Below are positions 19,035 to 27,118 of a DNA stretch of 64,000 nucleotides, in pieces. A program made the position numbers and the translations under genes. The notes below the pieces were generated by a model. That model was given only the letters and a program-made list of their open reading frames with translations. It was not told where the DNA came from and ran no database searches. Within the stretch, counting starts at the first letter, position 1. The number at the start of each line of letters is the position of its first letter. Origin of the DNA: Cyclobacteriaceae bacterium YHN15 (GTDB lineage: Bacteria; Bacteroidota; Bacteroidia; Cytophagales; Cyclobacteriaceae); NCBI GenBank assembly GCA_003797895.1, contig RKQB01000003.1, positions 186,001 through 250,000 on the forward strand. Direction: 5' to 3'.

Positions 19035-21266
19035 ATGAACCGCATGCTGAAAAAACTGCTCATCGGCTTTGCCGCCCTTATCATACTCCTAATCCTTGCT
19101 ACTGGGGCATTGGTACTCAAGGCGTCCAATTATGATCGATATGATGTAAAGGCAGACAGAAGCCTGTTTGCTGAAGTGCAGACCGAAAGTGATGTAGCGG
19201 CTTTGGCCGAACGTTTGGTGACCGAAATGACCTTAGAGGAGAAGTTACAACAAATGTGGGGTGAGCGTCCCTTTGGTGGGTATTTGAAATTTATTGTTTC
19301 GTTTTTCTTGAAGGATGAGTTTCCGCACATTTTTGTTGGGCGTAATGAACGGCTCAACATTCCGCCATGGGTATTATCCGACGGGCCGCGTGGTGCTGTG
19401 GTAGGCAAAGGCAACACATCATTTCCAGTAGCCATGGCGCGTGGCGCCAGCTGGGATGTGGCATTGGAGCGCCGAGTGGCGGACGTGATCGGTAAGGAAG
19501 TACGCGCCAACGGTACCAACTACAACGCCGCCCCCTGCATCAACGTGCTCATGCATCCGGCCTGGGGGCGCGCGCAGGAAACCTACGGAGAAGACCCTTG
19601 GTTACTGGGTGAGTTTGCCGTGGCTTATACCCAGTCCGTACAGCAGCACAACGTCATGGCTTGTCCCAAGCATTTCGCTCTCAACAATATCGAAAATTCA
19701 CGCTTTTATGTCAACGTAGACCTTGACGAACGTACCCTGCGGGAAGTCTATCTCCCCCACTTCAAAAAAGTGATACAGGAGGGAAAAGCGGCTTCTGTCA
19801 TGAGTGCCTATAATCAATTTAGGGGAGATTATGTTTCTCATAGCCGTTACCTGCTCACGGACATCCTTCGGGATGAATGGGGCTTTGAAGGCTTCGTAAC
19901 CTCCGACTGGATCAATGCCCTGCGGGATGGAGTGAAAGGCGTAAAAGCAGGTATGGACATCGAAATGCCTTTCCGTAACCACTATGGGGATGAACTGGAA
20001 GATGCCATTCGCAAGGGCGAAGTGACGGAAGAAGAAATCGATGAAATCGTCCTGCGTATCCTGAAAACGCGACTTCAATATGCCTTTGCTGATGATAAAA
20101 TGACCTATGACAAAAGCATAAAAGCGTCTGCTGAACATACTGCCCTGGCACAAGAAGTAGCCGAAAAAAGCATGGTTCTGCTGAAAAATGAGGAAATTCT
20201 GCCTTTTGTTCAACCGGGAGGTAAAAAAGTGGCCGTTCTGGGGGCTATTGCCAATATGCCCAATACGGGTGATAAAGGCAGCAGCAATGTTCGGGCGCCG
20301 TATGTTGTCACTCCCTTTGCCGGATTGGCAGCCTATGCCCAAGCTTTGGGCGGCGAAGCTTTACTGTACGACGGTGATGATCTGGAGGAAGCGAAAGCCA
20401 CTGCACGGCGTGCCGATCAGGTGGTGGTGGTCGTGGGTTTCACGCATGAAGATGAAGGCGAGTACTTTGTGATGTCCACGGATCCTCCGGAGAATGTCAA
20501 AGAGCATGTCCAAAATGCTGTTGGTGGTGATCGCGCTACACTAGCTCTCAAACCCCGAGATGTGGCCATGATTAAAGCTGCTAGGGAAGCCAACCCCAAC
20601 GTAGTGGTGGTGATTGTGGCAGGTAGTGCCGTTACTATGGCCGACTGGCAAAGTGACGCCCCTGCGATCTTGTACGGCTGGTATGCCGGCATGGAGGGCG
20701 GTCATGCCCTCGCACGCGTTCTCTATGGTGACGTGAACCCCAGCGGCAAGCTGCCCTTCACGATTCCCCAATCCGAAACACAACTGCCCCTCTTCGACTC
20801 TTGGGCTACCGAAGCGAAATATGGCTACTATCACGGATACACCCTATTCGACAAAGAAAATAAGAAAGCTGCCTTTCCCTTCGGCTTTGGGTTGAGCTAC
20901 ACCACGTTTGCATATGACGAAATCATAACCGAAAAAGAAACCTACGCGATGAATGACACCCTGACCGTAAGAGCTACCCTACGCAACACAGGAAAACGGT
21001 CCGGCGAAGAAGTAGCACAGTTATACATCGGATTTGGCAATTCCTTCATTGACCGGCCGGTGAAGCTACTGCGGGGTTTTCAGAAGATACAGCTGGCCCC
21101 GGGAGAAAGTACTACCGTCACATTTCGTTTGCCCGTTCAGGATTTAGCCTGGTACAACCCAGAGGCAAAAGCCTGGGAAGTAGAAGCAATGACATACGAA
21201 TACTTTATCGGAGGAAGTTCTTCAATGAATTCCTTGATTGAAGGCAGTTTTACTGTTGAACCGTAG
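19035..21266 (+). CDS. Beta-glucosidase-like glycoside hydrolase, family GH3
   Basis: 743 residues: an N-terminal membrane anchor or signal segment (residues about 5-28), the GH3 barrel, the alpha/beta sandwich and a C-terminal fibronectin-III-like domain. Key sequences are GPRGAVVGKG, ACPKHFALNN (substrate-binding Lys-His) and GFVTSDW, whose Asp is the expected nucleophile. The family removes terminal beta-linked glucose or related sugars, here probably in the periplasm. Composition differs from its neighbours: 39 of 60 bases are G or C at 19441-19500, against 20 of 60 at 17101-17160 in paralog 3. That suggests recent acquisition, although it sits directly after the glycan operon. Confidence 0.9.
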   Translation: MNRMLKKLLIGFAALIILLILATGALVLKASNYDRYDVKADRSLFAEVQTESDVAALAERLVTEMTLEEKLQQMWGERPFGGYLKFIVSFFLKDEFPHIFVGRNERLNIPPWVLSDGPRGAVVGKGNTSFPVAMARGASWDVALERRVADVIGKEVRANGTNYNAAPCINVLMHPAWGRAQETYGEDPWLLGEFAVAYTQSVQQHNVMACPKHFALNNIENSRFYVNVDLDERTLREVYLPHFKKVIQEGKAASVMSAYNQFRGDYVSHSRYLLTDILRDEWGFEGFVTSDWINALRDGVKGVKAGMDIEMPFRNHYGDELEDAIRKGEVTEEEIDEIVLRILKTRLQYAFADDKMTYDKSIKASAEHTALAQEVAEKSMVLLKNEEILPFVQPGGKKVAVLGAIANMPNTGDKGSSNVRAPYVVTPFAGLAAYAQALGGEALLYDGDDLEEAKATARRADQVVVVVGFTHEDEGEYFVMSTDPPENVKEHVQNAVGGDRATLALKPRDVAMIKAAREANPNVVVVIVAGSAVTMADWQSDAPAILYGWYAGMEGGHALARVLYGDVNPSGKLPFTIPQSETQLPLFDSWATEAKYGYYHGYTLFDKENKKAAFPFGFGLSYTTFAYDEIITEKETYAMNDTLTVRATLRNTGKRSGEEVAQLYIGFGNSFIDRPVKLLRGFQKIQLAPGESTTVTFRLPVQDLAWYNPEAKAWEVEAMTYEYFIGGSSSMNSLIEGSFTVEP

Positions 21267-21361
21267 AGATTTTACTTTTAAGTCAATTTTATTTCGAAGA
21301 ACAGCAAATAATTAGAATGCGTTAAAAATGCCTGTGAAGTCACAGATCTTACTGAGCCTTC

Positions 21362-23059
21362 TCAGTAGCCGACCGCTCCCCCATCTTTACTGGCGGAATC
21401 AGCGGCCCCTACATATACTTTGAGTTTTGGGTCATAGGTGATGCCCATCAAAACCCCGAGGTTATTGACCCCCCGGAGTTGGTGGCCCATTTGCTCCAAG
21501 GCATCACGGGTGTCGGGTGAGAGCAGATGCCTTTCATACACCAACATATCAGGCAGCCATTGGTGATGGACTTTCATGGCTTCAATGGCTTTGTCGATTC
21601 TCATGTCGTATTCCAATACATTGAGTACTGTCTGAAAAACCGTATTGATAATCGTCCTTCCTCCCGGACTTCCGATGATGAGATAGGGTTTGCCGTATTT
21701 GGCCACAATGGTCGGCGTCATGCTGGAGAGCATCCTTTTTTCAGGTGCTATGAGATTGGGATTGGAACCGATTTGACCACGGCTGTTGGTGACTCCGGCT
21801 ACAGGGTTGAAGTCACCCATTTCATTGTTGAAAATGAAGCCTAGTTTGGATGAACCCATTTTTACCCCGTAGGAATGCTCAAGGGTATAGGTCAGAGAAA
21901 CTGCATTTCCTTCTTTGTCCACTACCGAGAAATGGGTTGTACTACTTCCATCGTACAGTTGTCCATACAGGGAAGAATCGCTCAGTGAAGCTTTGGTCAT
22001 GTCAATATTGTCAAACCGCCTCTTGGCAAATGCCTTTGAAGTCAGTCGATCCAAGGGCAAATCCGGATTGAAATCTGGATCACCCAAATGCTCTGCCCTA
22101 TCGGCAAATGCCCGCTTCATGGCTTCTGCGACCAAGTGCACGTAAGGGGTGGAATTGAATTCAATATTTTTCAGATCAGCCAATTCCATCAGGTTCATCA
22201 TCTCTATCAGGGCCACTCCGCCTGAACTTGGGGGAGGCATGGAGTAGATTTCGAAGTCTTTATAAGTCCCTTTTAGGGGTTTGCGTTCTATGACTGTATA
22301 TTTTGCCAGATCTTCCTTGGTGATGATTCCGCCTTTGGCTTTCATATAAGCCTCTATCTCTTCTGCAACTGGACCTTTGTAGAACCCATTATGCCCATGA
22401 TCACGGATCAAGGAAAGTGTATTGGACAAGGCAGTTTGAGTCCATATTTCGCCGGGTTGGATGATCTCACCTTTTTCATTTCGAAAGTAGTTTTTCATGA
22501 TGTCATAAGAATCATCCAATTCGGACATTCTCATGGCCACCTGATACAAGCCCCAAGTCATGGGAAATCCTTTTTCTGCTAAGTCAACCGCAGGCTGAAC
22601 CAATTCAGCCCAAGGTAAACTCCCGTACTTTTGATGTGCCAGATACAAACCGGCAACGGTTCCAGGAACACCTACCGCCTTGATGGTTTCATGATTTGAT
22701 CCTTCGATCAGATTGCCATCGGCATCCTGAAACAGGTCAGGATTAGCCTTCAAGGGAGCTTTCTCCCTAAAATCAAAAGTGGTGACTTCTCCATCCGATT
22801 TCATCAAAACAATAAATCCTCCGCCTCCGATATTCCCTGCTTCGGGGTGGGTCACTGCCAAGGCAAAAGCCGTCGCAATACTCGCATCAATGGCATTCCC
22901 TCCTTTTATTAAAATATCAATCCCGACTTCTGAGGCCAGGATATTGTCCGAGACCACCATGCCGTTTTTGCCGTAGGTTTGGGCATCGAGGGGGATATGG
23001 TTAAAAAAGAAAGTGACTAAGAAGAGGGTTTGGAGTATTTGGAAGTTAAAGGTTTTCAT
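21362..23059 (-). CDS. ggt: Gamma-glutamyltransferase / glutathione hydrolase
   Basis: 565 residues with a signal peptide ending near DAQ (residue 27). The precursor should cleave itself before Thr374 in TTHFSVVD, making the large and small subunits; that Thr is the catalytic nucleophile. Other hallmarks are GNIGGGGF near the N-terminus, PPPSSGGVAL, and the small-subunit loop GSPGGRTI. The enzyme removes gamma-glutamyl groups from glutathione and similar peptides in the periplasm. It converges with the GH3 gene and is followed upstream by the toxin-antitoxin pair, to which it is unrelated. Confidence 0.95.
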   Translation of the reverse strand: MKTFNFQILQTLFLVTFFFNHIPLDAQTYGKNGMVVSDNILASEVGIDILIKGGNAIDASIATAFALAVTHPEAGNIGGGGFIVLMKSDGEVTTFDFREKAPLKANPDLFQDADGNLIEGSNHETIKAVGVPGTVAGLYLAHQKYGSLPWAELVQPAVDLAEKGFPMTWGLYQVAMRMSELDDSYDIMKNYFRNEKGEIIQPGEIWTQTALSNTLSLIRDHGHNGFYKGPVAEEIEAYMKAKGGIITKEDLAKYTVIERKPLKGTYKDFEIYSMPPPSSGGVALIEMMNLMELADLKNIEFNSTPYVHLVAEAMKRAFADRAEHLGDPDFNPDLPLDRLTSKAFAKRRFDNIDMTKASLSDSSLYGQLYDGSSTTHFSVVDKEGNAVSLTYTLEHSYGVKMGSSKLGFIFNNEMGDFNPVAGVTNSRGQIGSNPNLIAPEKRMLSSMTPTIVAKYGKPYLIIGSPGGRTIINTVFQTVLNVLEYDMRIDKAIEAMKVHHQWLPDMLVYERHLLSPDTRDALEQMGHQLRGVNNLGVLMGITYDPKLKVYVGAADSASKDGGAVGY

Positions 23060-23110
23060 ATTTGGGAAAGGTTAAATAAATTTCAAAATAAAATTGAGCA
23101 TGCAAGGCGA

Positions 23111-23458
23111 TTAAAACTCAGTTTCAAGGATAATTGTAATCATTGATTTCAAATTGGGTAAGTCTTTTTGGATAATTTCCCAAACCGCCCCCATTTTGAT
23201 ATTAAAATATTCATGGGCAATCATATTCCTGAAAGATTTGACCTTATACCAAGGATAGTCATATTTAAGTAACTTTTCGATTTCAACATAATCGATTGAC
23301 TCTCCGATTACAATAAATTGCATCAATACAGCATCCTGAACCAACCCATTATCGCAGAAAGATATTCGATTCTGCCCTTCTACATATTTCTCAATTTCAG
23401 AAATGGCTTTAAGGATTTGCTCCAACCTCTTTTGACTATCCAAATGCCTATCTTTCAT
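23111..23458 (-). CDS. hepT: HepT-like HEPN ribonuclease toxin (DUF86)
   Basis: 115 residues, all-helical. The C-terminal half has FRNMIAHEYF, which fits the HEPN RNase signature R-x4-6-H (RNxxAHxY form in DUF86/HepT). Its first bases overlap the end of the upstream XRE-MNT gene by 11 bp (23448-23458), the usual coupling of an MNT/HepT pair. In characterised pairs the HEPN protein is a tRNA-targeting or general RNase toxin, and the MNT partner silences it by nucleotidylating the Tyr near the active site. Here the Tyr in AHEYF is present. Function by family; activity not shown. Confidence 0.85.
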   Translation of the reverse strand: MKDRHLDSQKRLEQILKAISEIEKYVEGQNRISFCDNGLVQDAVLMQFIVIGESIDYVEIEKLLKYDYPWYKVKSFRNMIAHEYFNIKMGAVWEIIQKDLPNLKSMITIILETEF

Positions 23459-24035
23459 ATATCAGCTTTAGATCCTCTTTTACATGCTCTAAAATGTATG
23501 GCTTGAAAGAATCGATAAATCCTACGTCAACTTTTCGGTTGATGCTTTTTTCCAATTCATGTTGTATTTCAACCAGATCAAAATACGAGAAAGTTGGATC
23601 AGCTTGGACAGCGATGTCCACATCACTATTGGGACCATCATCTTTCCTTGAAAAGGATCCATAAATCCATGCCTTATGTACTTGTTTGAATTTTCCAATG
23701 CCTTCTTGGATCTTTCTCAAAATTTCATTCCGGTCAATTTTTTGAAATGCCAAATATGCAGCCCTCTCCTCCGCAACCTGCAAAGCCTCCAATCCCATCT
23801 CCTCATCGGCCACTTCATATAATACTTTATCTGCTAAAAATGCCAACAACAACTCTTTTTCAGGAACATTGAAATACGTGGCGAGTTTGATCACCAAATC
23901 TTTGTTTGGCTTCCTAAGTCCACGTTCAATCTTACTCAAAATCGCCTGATCTATATCGAGATAAGCAGCAACTGTCCTAAGTGGCAATTCCTTTTCTTCT
24001 CTCAATTTTCTGATGGTTTCTCCAAGGCTCAGCAT
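23448..24035 (-). CDS. XRE helix-turn-helix fused to MNT nucleotidyltransferase (antitoxin)
   Basis: 195 residues. Residues about 5-65 are an XRE/Cro DNA-binding domain (TIRKLREEK, QAILSKIERG). Residues about 110-195 are a minimal nucleotidyltransferase with GSFSRKDDGPNSDVDI, the G-S-x10-D-x-D catalytic motif. A helical linker joins them. MNT antitoxins usually lack a DNA-binding domain, so this fusion should combine toxin modification with promoter repression. A near-perfect palindrome lies 12 bp upstream of the start and is a good candidate for its own operator. It overlaps hepT by 11 bp. Confidence 0.85.
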   Translation of the reverse strand: MLSLGETIRKLREEKELPLRTVAAYLDIDQAILSKIERGLRKPNKDLVIKLATYFNVPEKELLLAFLADKVLYEVADEEMGLEALQVAEERAAYLAFQKIDRNEILRKIQEGIGKFKQVHKAWIYGSFSRKDDGPNSDVDIAVQADPTFSYFDLVEIQHELEKSINRKVDVGFIDSFKPYILEHVKEDLKLIYER

Positions 24036-24047
24036 ATTCTTGTAGTT

Positions 24048-24085
24048 TTTTTGACAAAATTAATTTTGACTAATTTTGTCAAAAA
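24048..24085 (-). promoter_or_regulatory. Palindromic operator of the XRE-MNT/HepT operon
   Basis: Two perfectly complementary 15-base arms, 24048-24062 and 24071-24085 (arm TTTTTGACAAAATTA and its complement), are separated by 8 bases. The loop adds a third, partial half-site: TAATTTTGAC at 24061-24070 is followed directly by TAATTTTGTC at 24071-24080. The position, 12 bases before the ATG at 24035, suits autorepression by the XRE domain. Confidence 0.75.
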
Positions 24086-24185
24086 TATAGATTTTAAGAA
24101 ATAAATACAAGGATCAAGGAAAATCTTTCCATTCAAACCGACTTTTCCCCACCACTTTGCTGAAGCTGAAAAGCAGGGTTAAGCG

Positions 24186-24386
24186 TTATTCTTTTATATT
24201 TTGATCATTGATTTGATTGAGTTTACTGAAACGCGTTTCACTATAATTAGACCCATAAGTCAACCATTCGGTAGCGTTGCTTGCAGCATTCAATAAGGCG
24301 TCTTCTGTAACAAGGTTTTCCTTTTTTGCCGAGGTGCAGGCAAAGGCAATAAAACCAATGAGTGTTATAAAAATCCCTTTATTCAT
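24186..24386 (-). pseudogene. N-terminal stump of a PQQ-dependent dehydrogenase (lipoprotein)
   Basis: 66 codons. A lipoprotein signal (FACTS lipobox) is followed by EWLTYGSNYSETRFSKLNQI, the opening of quinoprotein alcohol/glucose dehydrogenases, which normally run to 550-750 residues. The frame stops right after DQNIKE, and no continuation is seen in the roughly 150 bases down to the toxin-antitoxin operator. I read it as a deletion remnant. A diheme cytochrome c of the kind that accepts electrons from such enzymes survives at 31156..32157. Confidence 0.7.
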
Positions 24387-25210
24387 ATATTTCTTGTTTT
24401 GTGATTATACCCTTTCTTGCCAGTAACCTATAATTCTATTCAAACAGGACGTCTGCCTGTCGGGTAGGCAGGGGAGACCGAAGACCGATTTCCCAGCAAA
24501 TAATTTTGATTTGATAATAGTGGTCTTGCCAAAAAATTTGGGAGACGCTTCTAATCTCTTAATATTAAAAAAAATCGATTACAAATTATCTGCATAGGAC
24601 GAATTGTATGAATTTCTTCCCCAATAAGGGGTTTTATTGTCCGAAGGAGGTTTTGGGATGAGAGGGGAATTCAATTTGATTTGGGATATTTGTTGAGGTT
24701 GTATTTTGGCCAGCCCGGTTTTTTCAAATTCAACCCCGTTAGGGTTGTGAAATTCAGGGATTGATTACCCTTATTTACCCCACATTGTCATGTGGGGCTA
24801 ATCAAATTAATTCCCTTCAGGAATTCTCCATTGAAAGCATCCTTAATAAGGATTCGAATTAATTCCACGCCACGGCGGGCAAGCTCTTCAAGAATTTCCC
24901 TTTGACAGCATCTAATCGCAAAGGTTCGATTTAATTTCTCTCAGCTGCTGGCAAGCTTTTAAGGAATCAAACTTGGACAAATCAATTCAAAAATCTCTAT
25001 AATCCCTCAACTACAAAGTAGTTGAAATTGATTAGCCACATATGAAATGTGTGGTCATGAAATCACGTCATACATTTAATCCTATCAACCCTGACAGGGG
25101 TTGAATTTTTTAAAGGCAATTTTTCACCTGACAAACCCATATCCCAAAATGGGATAAATGGATTTTCCCTTTTATCTTTAATACGATAGGATTGACGCAA
25201 AAACGATTTG
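24387..25210. repeat. Gene-free region packed with short hairpins of differing stems
   Basis: No credible ORF in 824 bases. At least seven small palindromes occur: CTGCCT/AGGCAG at 24453-24471, CAACCC/GGGTTG at 24731-24747, CCCCACAT/ATGTGGGG at 24778-24797, ATCCTT/AAGGAT at 24839-24853, CAACTAC/GTAGTTG at 25008-25024 with an AAA loop, CAACCC/GGGTTG at 25086-25103, and ATCCCA/TGGGAT at 25141-25155. Stems differ in sequence but have similar size and short loops, and linkers are rich in AATT. It resembles the palindromic intergenic repeats common in Bacteroidota. No transposase is adjacent. Confidence 0.65.
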
Positions 25211-25564
25211 ATGATGAATATACGGCCAATAAAAACAGAAGAAGATTACAATAATGCCCTAAGAAGAATTGAAACCTTGTGGGGTGCAAAAAAATATACC
25301 CCTGAAGGAGATGAATTAGACTTATTGGTGACCCTGGTGGAATCTTACGAAATGAAACATTATCCCATAGTGCCTCCTGACCCGATTGATGCGATTAAAT
25401 TTCGCATGGAGCAAATGGGATTGACCAACTCAGATATGGAAAGATATCTTGGTAGTCAAAGTCGGGTAAGTGAAGTGTTGAACAGAAAAAGAGGACTGTC
25501 TTTGGGTATGATAAAATCACTTTACAAAGGATTGAAGATACCGGCAGAAATTTTATTAGCTTGA
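25211..25564 (+). CDS. HigA-type antitoxin / helix-turn-helix protein, orphan
   Basis: 117 residues from the ATG at 25211 (a TTG three bases earlier is less likely). It matches the COG5499 HigA group: a helical N-terminus with WGAKKYTPEGDELDLLVTLV, then a C-terminal HTH with GLTNSDMERYLGSQSRVSEV and LNRKRGLSLGMI. In complete operons a HigB-like RNase is encoded just upstream; here the upstream 800 bases hold only hairpin repeats. It is the only plus-strand gene in a 20-kb run of minus-strand genes. It may be a solitary regulator or what is left of a toxin-antitoxin module. Confidence 0.8.
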   Translation: MMNIRPIKTEEDYNNALRRIETLWGAKKYTPEGDELDLLVTLVESYEMKHYPIVPPDPIDAIKFRMEQMGLTNSDMERYLGSQSRVSEVLNRKRGLSLGMIKSLYKGLKIPAEILLA

Positions 25565-25799
25565 ATCCAAGTGCCAGAGGCACGAAAGATATAATAACCA
25601 CCTGTTTCAACAGGTGGAAAATAAGATCGACTTTTCTGCCAGTCCTGTAGGGACGGCCAATTTAATGTCATTCCTTTGAAATCGTTCGCCCCTATGGGAC
25701 TTTGATTTTATACCATTTTTTCACGACCACGGGTTAAAAACCCATGGTTATTACATCGCTCGTTCCTACGGAACTACTTAAGTTATCCTAAGCTAACCT
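25565..25799. repeat. Second hairpin cluster flanking the orphan antitoxin
   Basis: Short perfect or near-perfect hairpins: GTGCC/GGCAC at 25571-25583, CCACCTGTT/AACAGGTGG at 25598-25617, ACCACGGGTT/AACCCATGGT at 25726-25748 (one mismatch) and GTTCC/GGAAC at 25762-25774. The linker between the last two (TTATTACATCGCTC) I recall as a type seen repeatedly in Bacteroidota genomes; that is memory, not a search. With the cluster at 24.4-25.2 kb it brackets the HigA-like gene. Confidence 0.6.
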
Positions 25800-27101
25800 C
25801 TACTTTTCATCCAACAACAAAACCGTATGCAGCATCACATCAGCGCCTTTGGCCATTTGGGCTGGGGAGGAATATTCCTTTGGATTGTGGCTGATACCAT
25901 CCTTGCTCGGGATAAAAACCATCCCGATCGGACCCAAGGCTGCCATTTCCTGTGTATCATGTCCTGCGCCGCTCTGCATTTTGATATAGGAAATCCCCAA
26001 AGACTCTGCTGCTTGGATCATTCTCTCCTGGATTTCCTTACTTGCGAAAGTAGGTGTTGAGGATAGGTTGAGGTGCTCAAAAACGATTTGGGTATTGGTT
26101 TCTTTTTCAATTTGTTTGGCACGTTCCTCAATATCGGCAAACATCCCCATGATTTTATCGGTTGAAAGGTCCCGCATCTGCAGGCTCATTTCTACTTTTC
26201 CGGGAATGATATTGGGGGCTCCGGATGGCACGGATATCTTTCCCACACTTCCGACTTGGGCACCTTCATAGCTGTTGACCACTTCATTGACTGCCAATAC
26301 CAATTTGGAAGCTGCAATCAGCGCATCCTGCCTGTCGTTCATAGGTGTGCTTCCGGCATGGTTGGCCAATCCTATCACGGTGATGTCCCAATCTTCGATC
26401 CCCACGATCCCTTCAATGATGGCAACATCAATTCCCCGGGATTCCAGTACCTTGCTTTGCTCGATATGTATCTCTATAAATGCCGCCAAATCCCCCTTCT
26501 TTCGAGCTGCCCCAGGTAAACGATCAGGGTCACCCCCGATTCTTTTGGTGCCTTCAGCAATGGTATAACCGCTGGCATTCTTTTGGCTGAGCGCATCCAT
26601 ATTCAGTCTACCGGCCATGGCCCTGCTGCCAACTAATCCGGCTTCTTCGTTCTGGAAGATGATGACTTCCAAGGGGTGATTGGTGATAATATTGTGTTCG
26701 TTCAATACTTCAATTATTTCCAGCGCGGTGAAAGAACCAAGAGTCCCATCATAGTTGCCTCCATTGGGTACCATGTCGATATGGGAACCAAAGGCTATTG
26801 GCTTTTTGGTAGGGTCTTTTCCTGCTCTTCTGCCAATGATATTGCCGGCATAATCAATATGTACCTCAAGTCCTGCCTTTCGCATCAGGTCCATAAAGTA
26901 AGCCCTGCCTTCGATATCCCCTTGGCTGTAGGCTACACGATAAGGCTGCCCTTGTTCATTTATTCCGAATTTGGCAAACTCCTGAATCCGTTGCTCGATG
27001 CGTTTTTCATTGACCCTGATTGGGTCGGTGGAAAAGTTGACTTGGGCAAAAACATGGAAAAAAAAGAGAATGAAGAAAAATGTTAGTGTAAATGATTTCA
27101 T
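25800..27101 (-). CDS. Secreted M20-family amidohydrolase (N-carbamoyl amino acid / allantoate type)
   Basis: 433 residues with a signal peptide ending near FAQ (residue 20). Metal-site sequences of the hydantoinase/carbamoylase branch are present: GSHIDMVPNGGNYDG, FQNEEAG with the catalytic Glu, and GAGHDTQEMA. Known members hydrolyse N-carbamoyl amino acids, ureidoglycolate or allantoate using two metal ions. It starts 17 bases after the end of the AtoE-type transporter gene, so the pair forms an operon (transporter first). Periplasmic location is unusual for this family, which is mostly cytoplasmic. Exact substrate unknown. Confidence 0.85.
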   Translation of the reverse strand: MKSFTLTFFFILFFFHVFAQVNFSTDPIRVNEKRIEQRIQEFAKFGINEQGQPYRVAYSQGDIEGRAYFMDLMRKAGLEVHIDYAGNIIGRRAGKDPTKKPIAFGSHIDMVPNGGNYDGTLGSFTALEIIEVLNEHNIITNHPLEVIIFQNEEAGLVGSRAMAGRLNMDALSQKNASGYTIAEGTKRIGGDPDRLPGAARKKGDLAAFIEIHIEQSKVLESRGIDVAIIEGIVGIEDWDITVIGLANHAGSTPMNDRQDALIAASKLVLAVNEVVNSYEGAQVGSVGKISVPSGAPNIIPGKVEMSLQMRDLSTDKIMGMFADIEERAKQIEKETNTQIVFEHLNLSSTPTFASKEIQERMIQAAESLGISYIKMQSGAGHDTQEMAALGPIGMVFIPSKDGISHNPKEYSSPAQMAKGADVMLHTVLLLDEK

Positions 27102-27118
27102 TATTTATTAATTAAAGT

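Noticed and set aside
24387..25799. CRISPR array
   Set aside because: The palindromes differ in sequence and spacing is irregular; there is no repeated direct unit with constant spacers and no cas gene.
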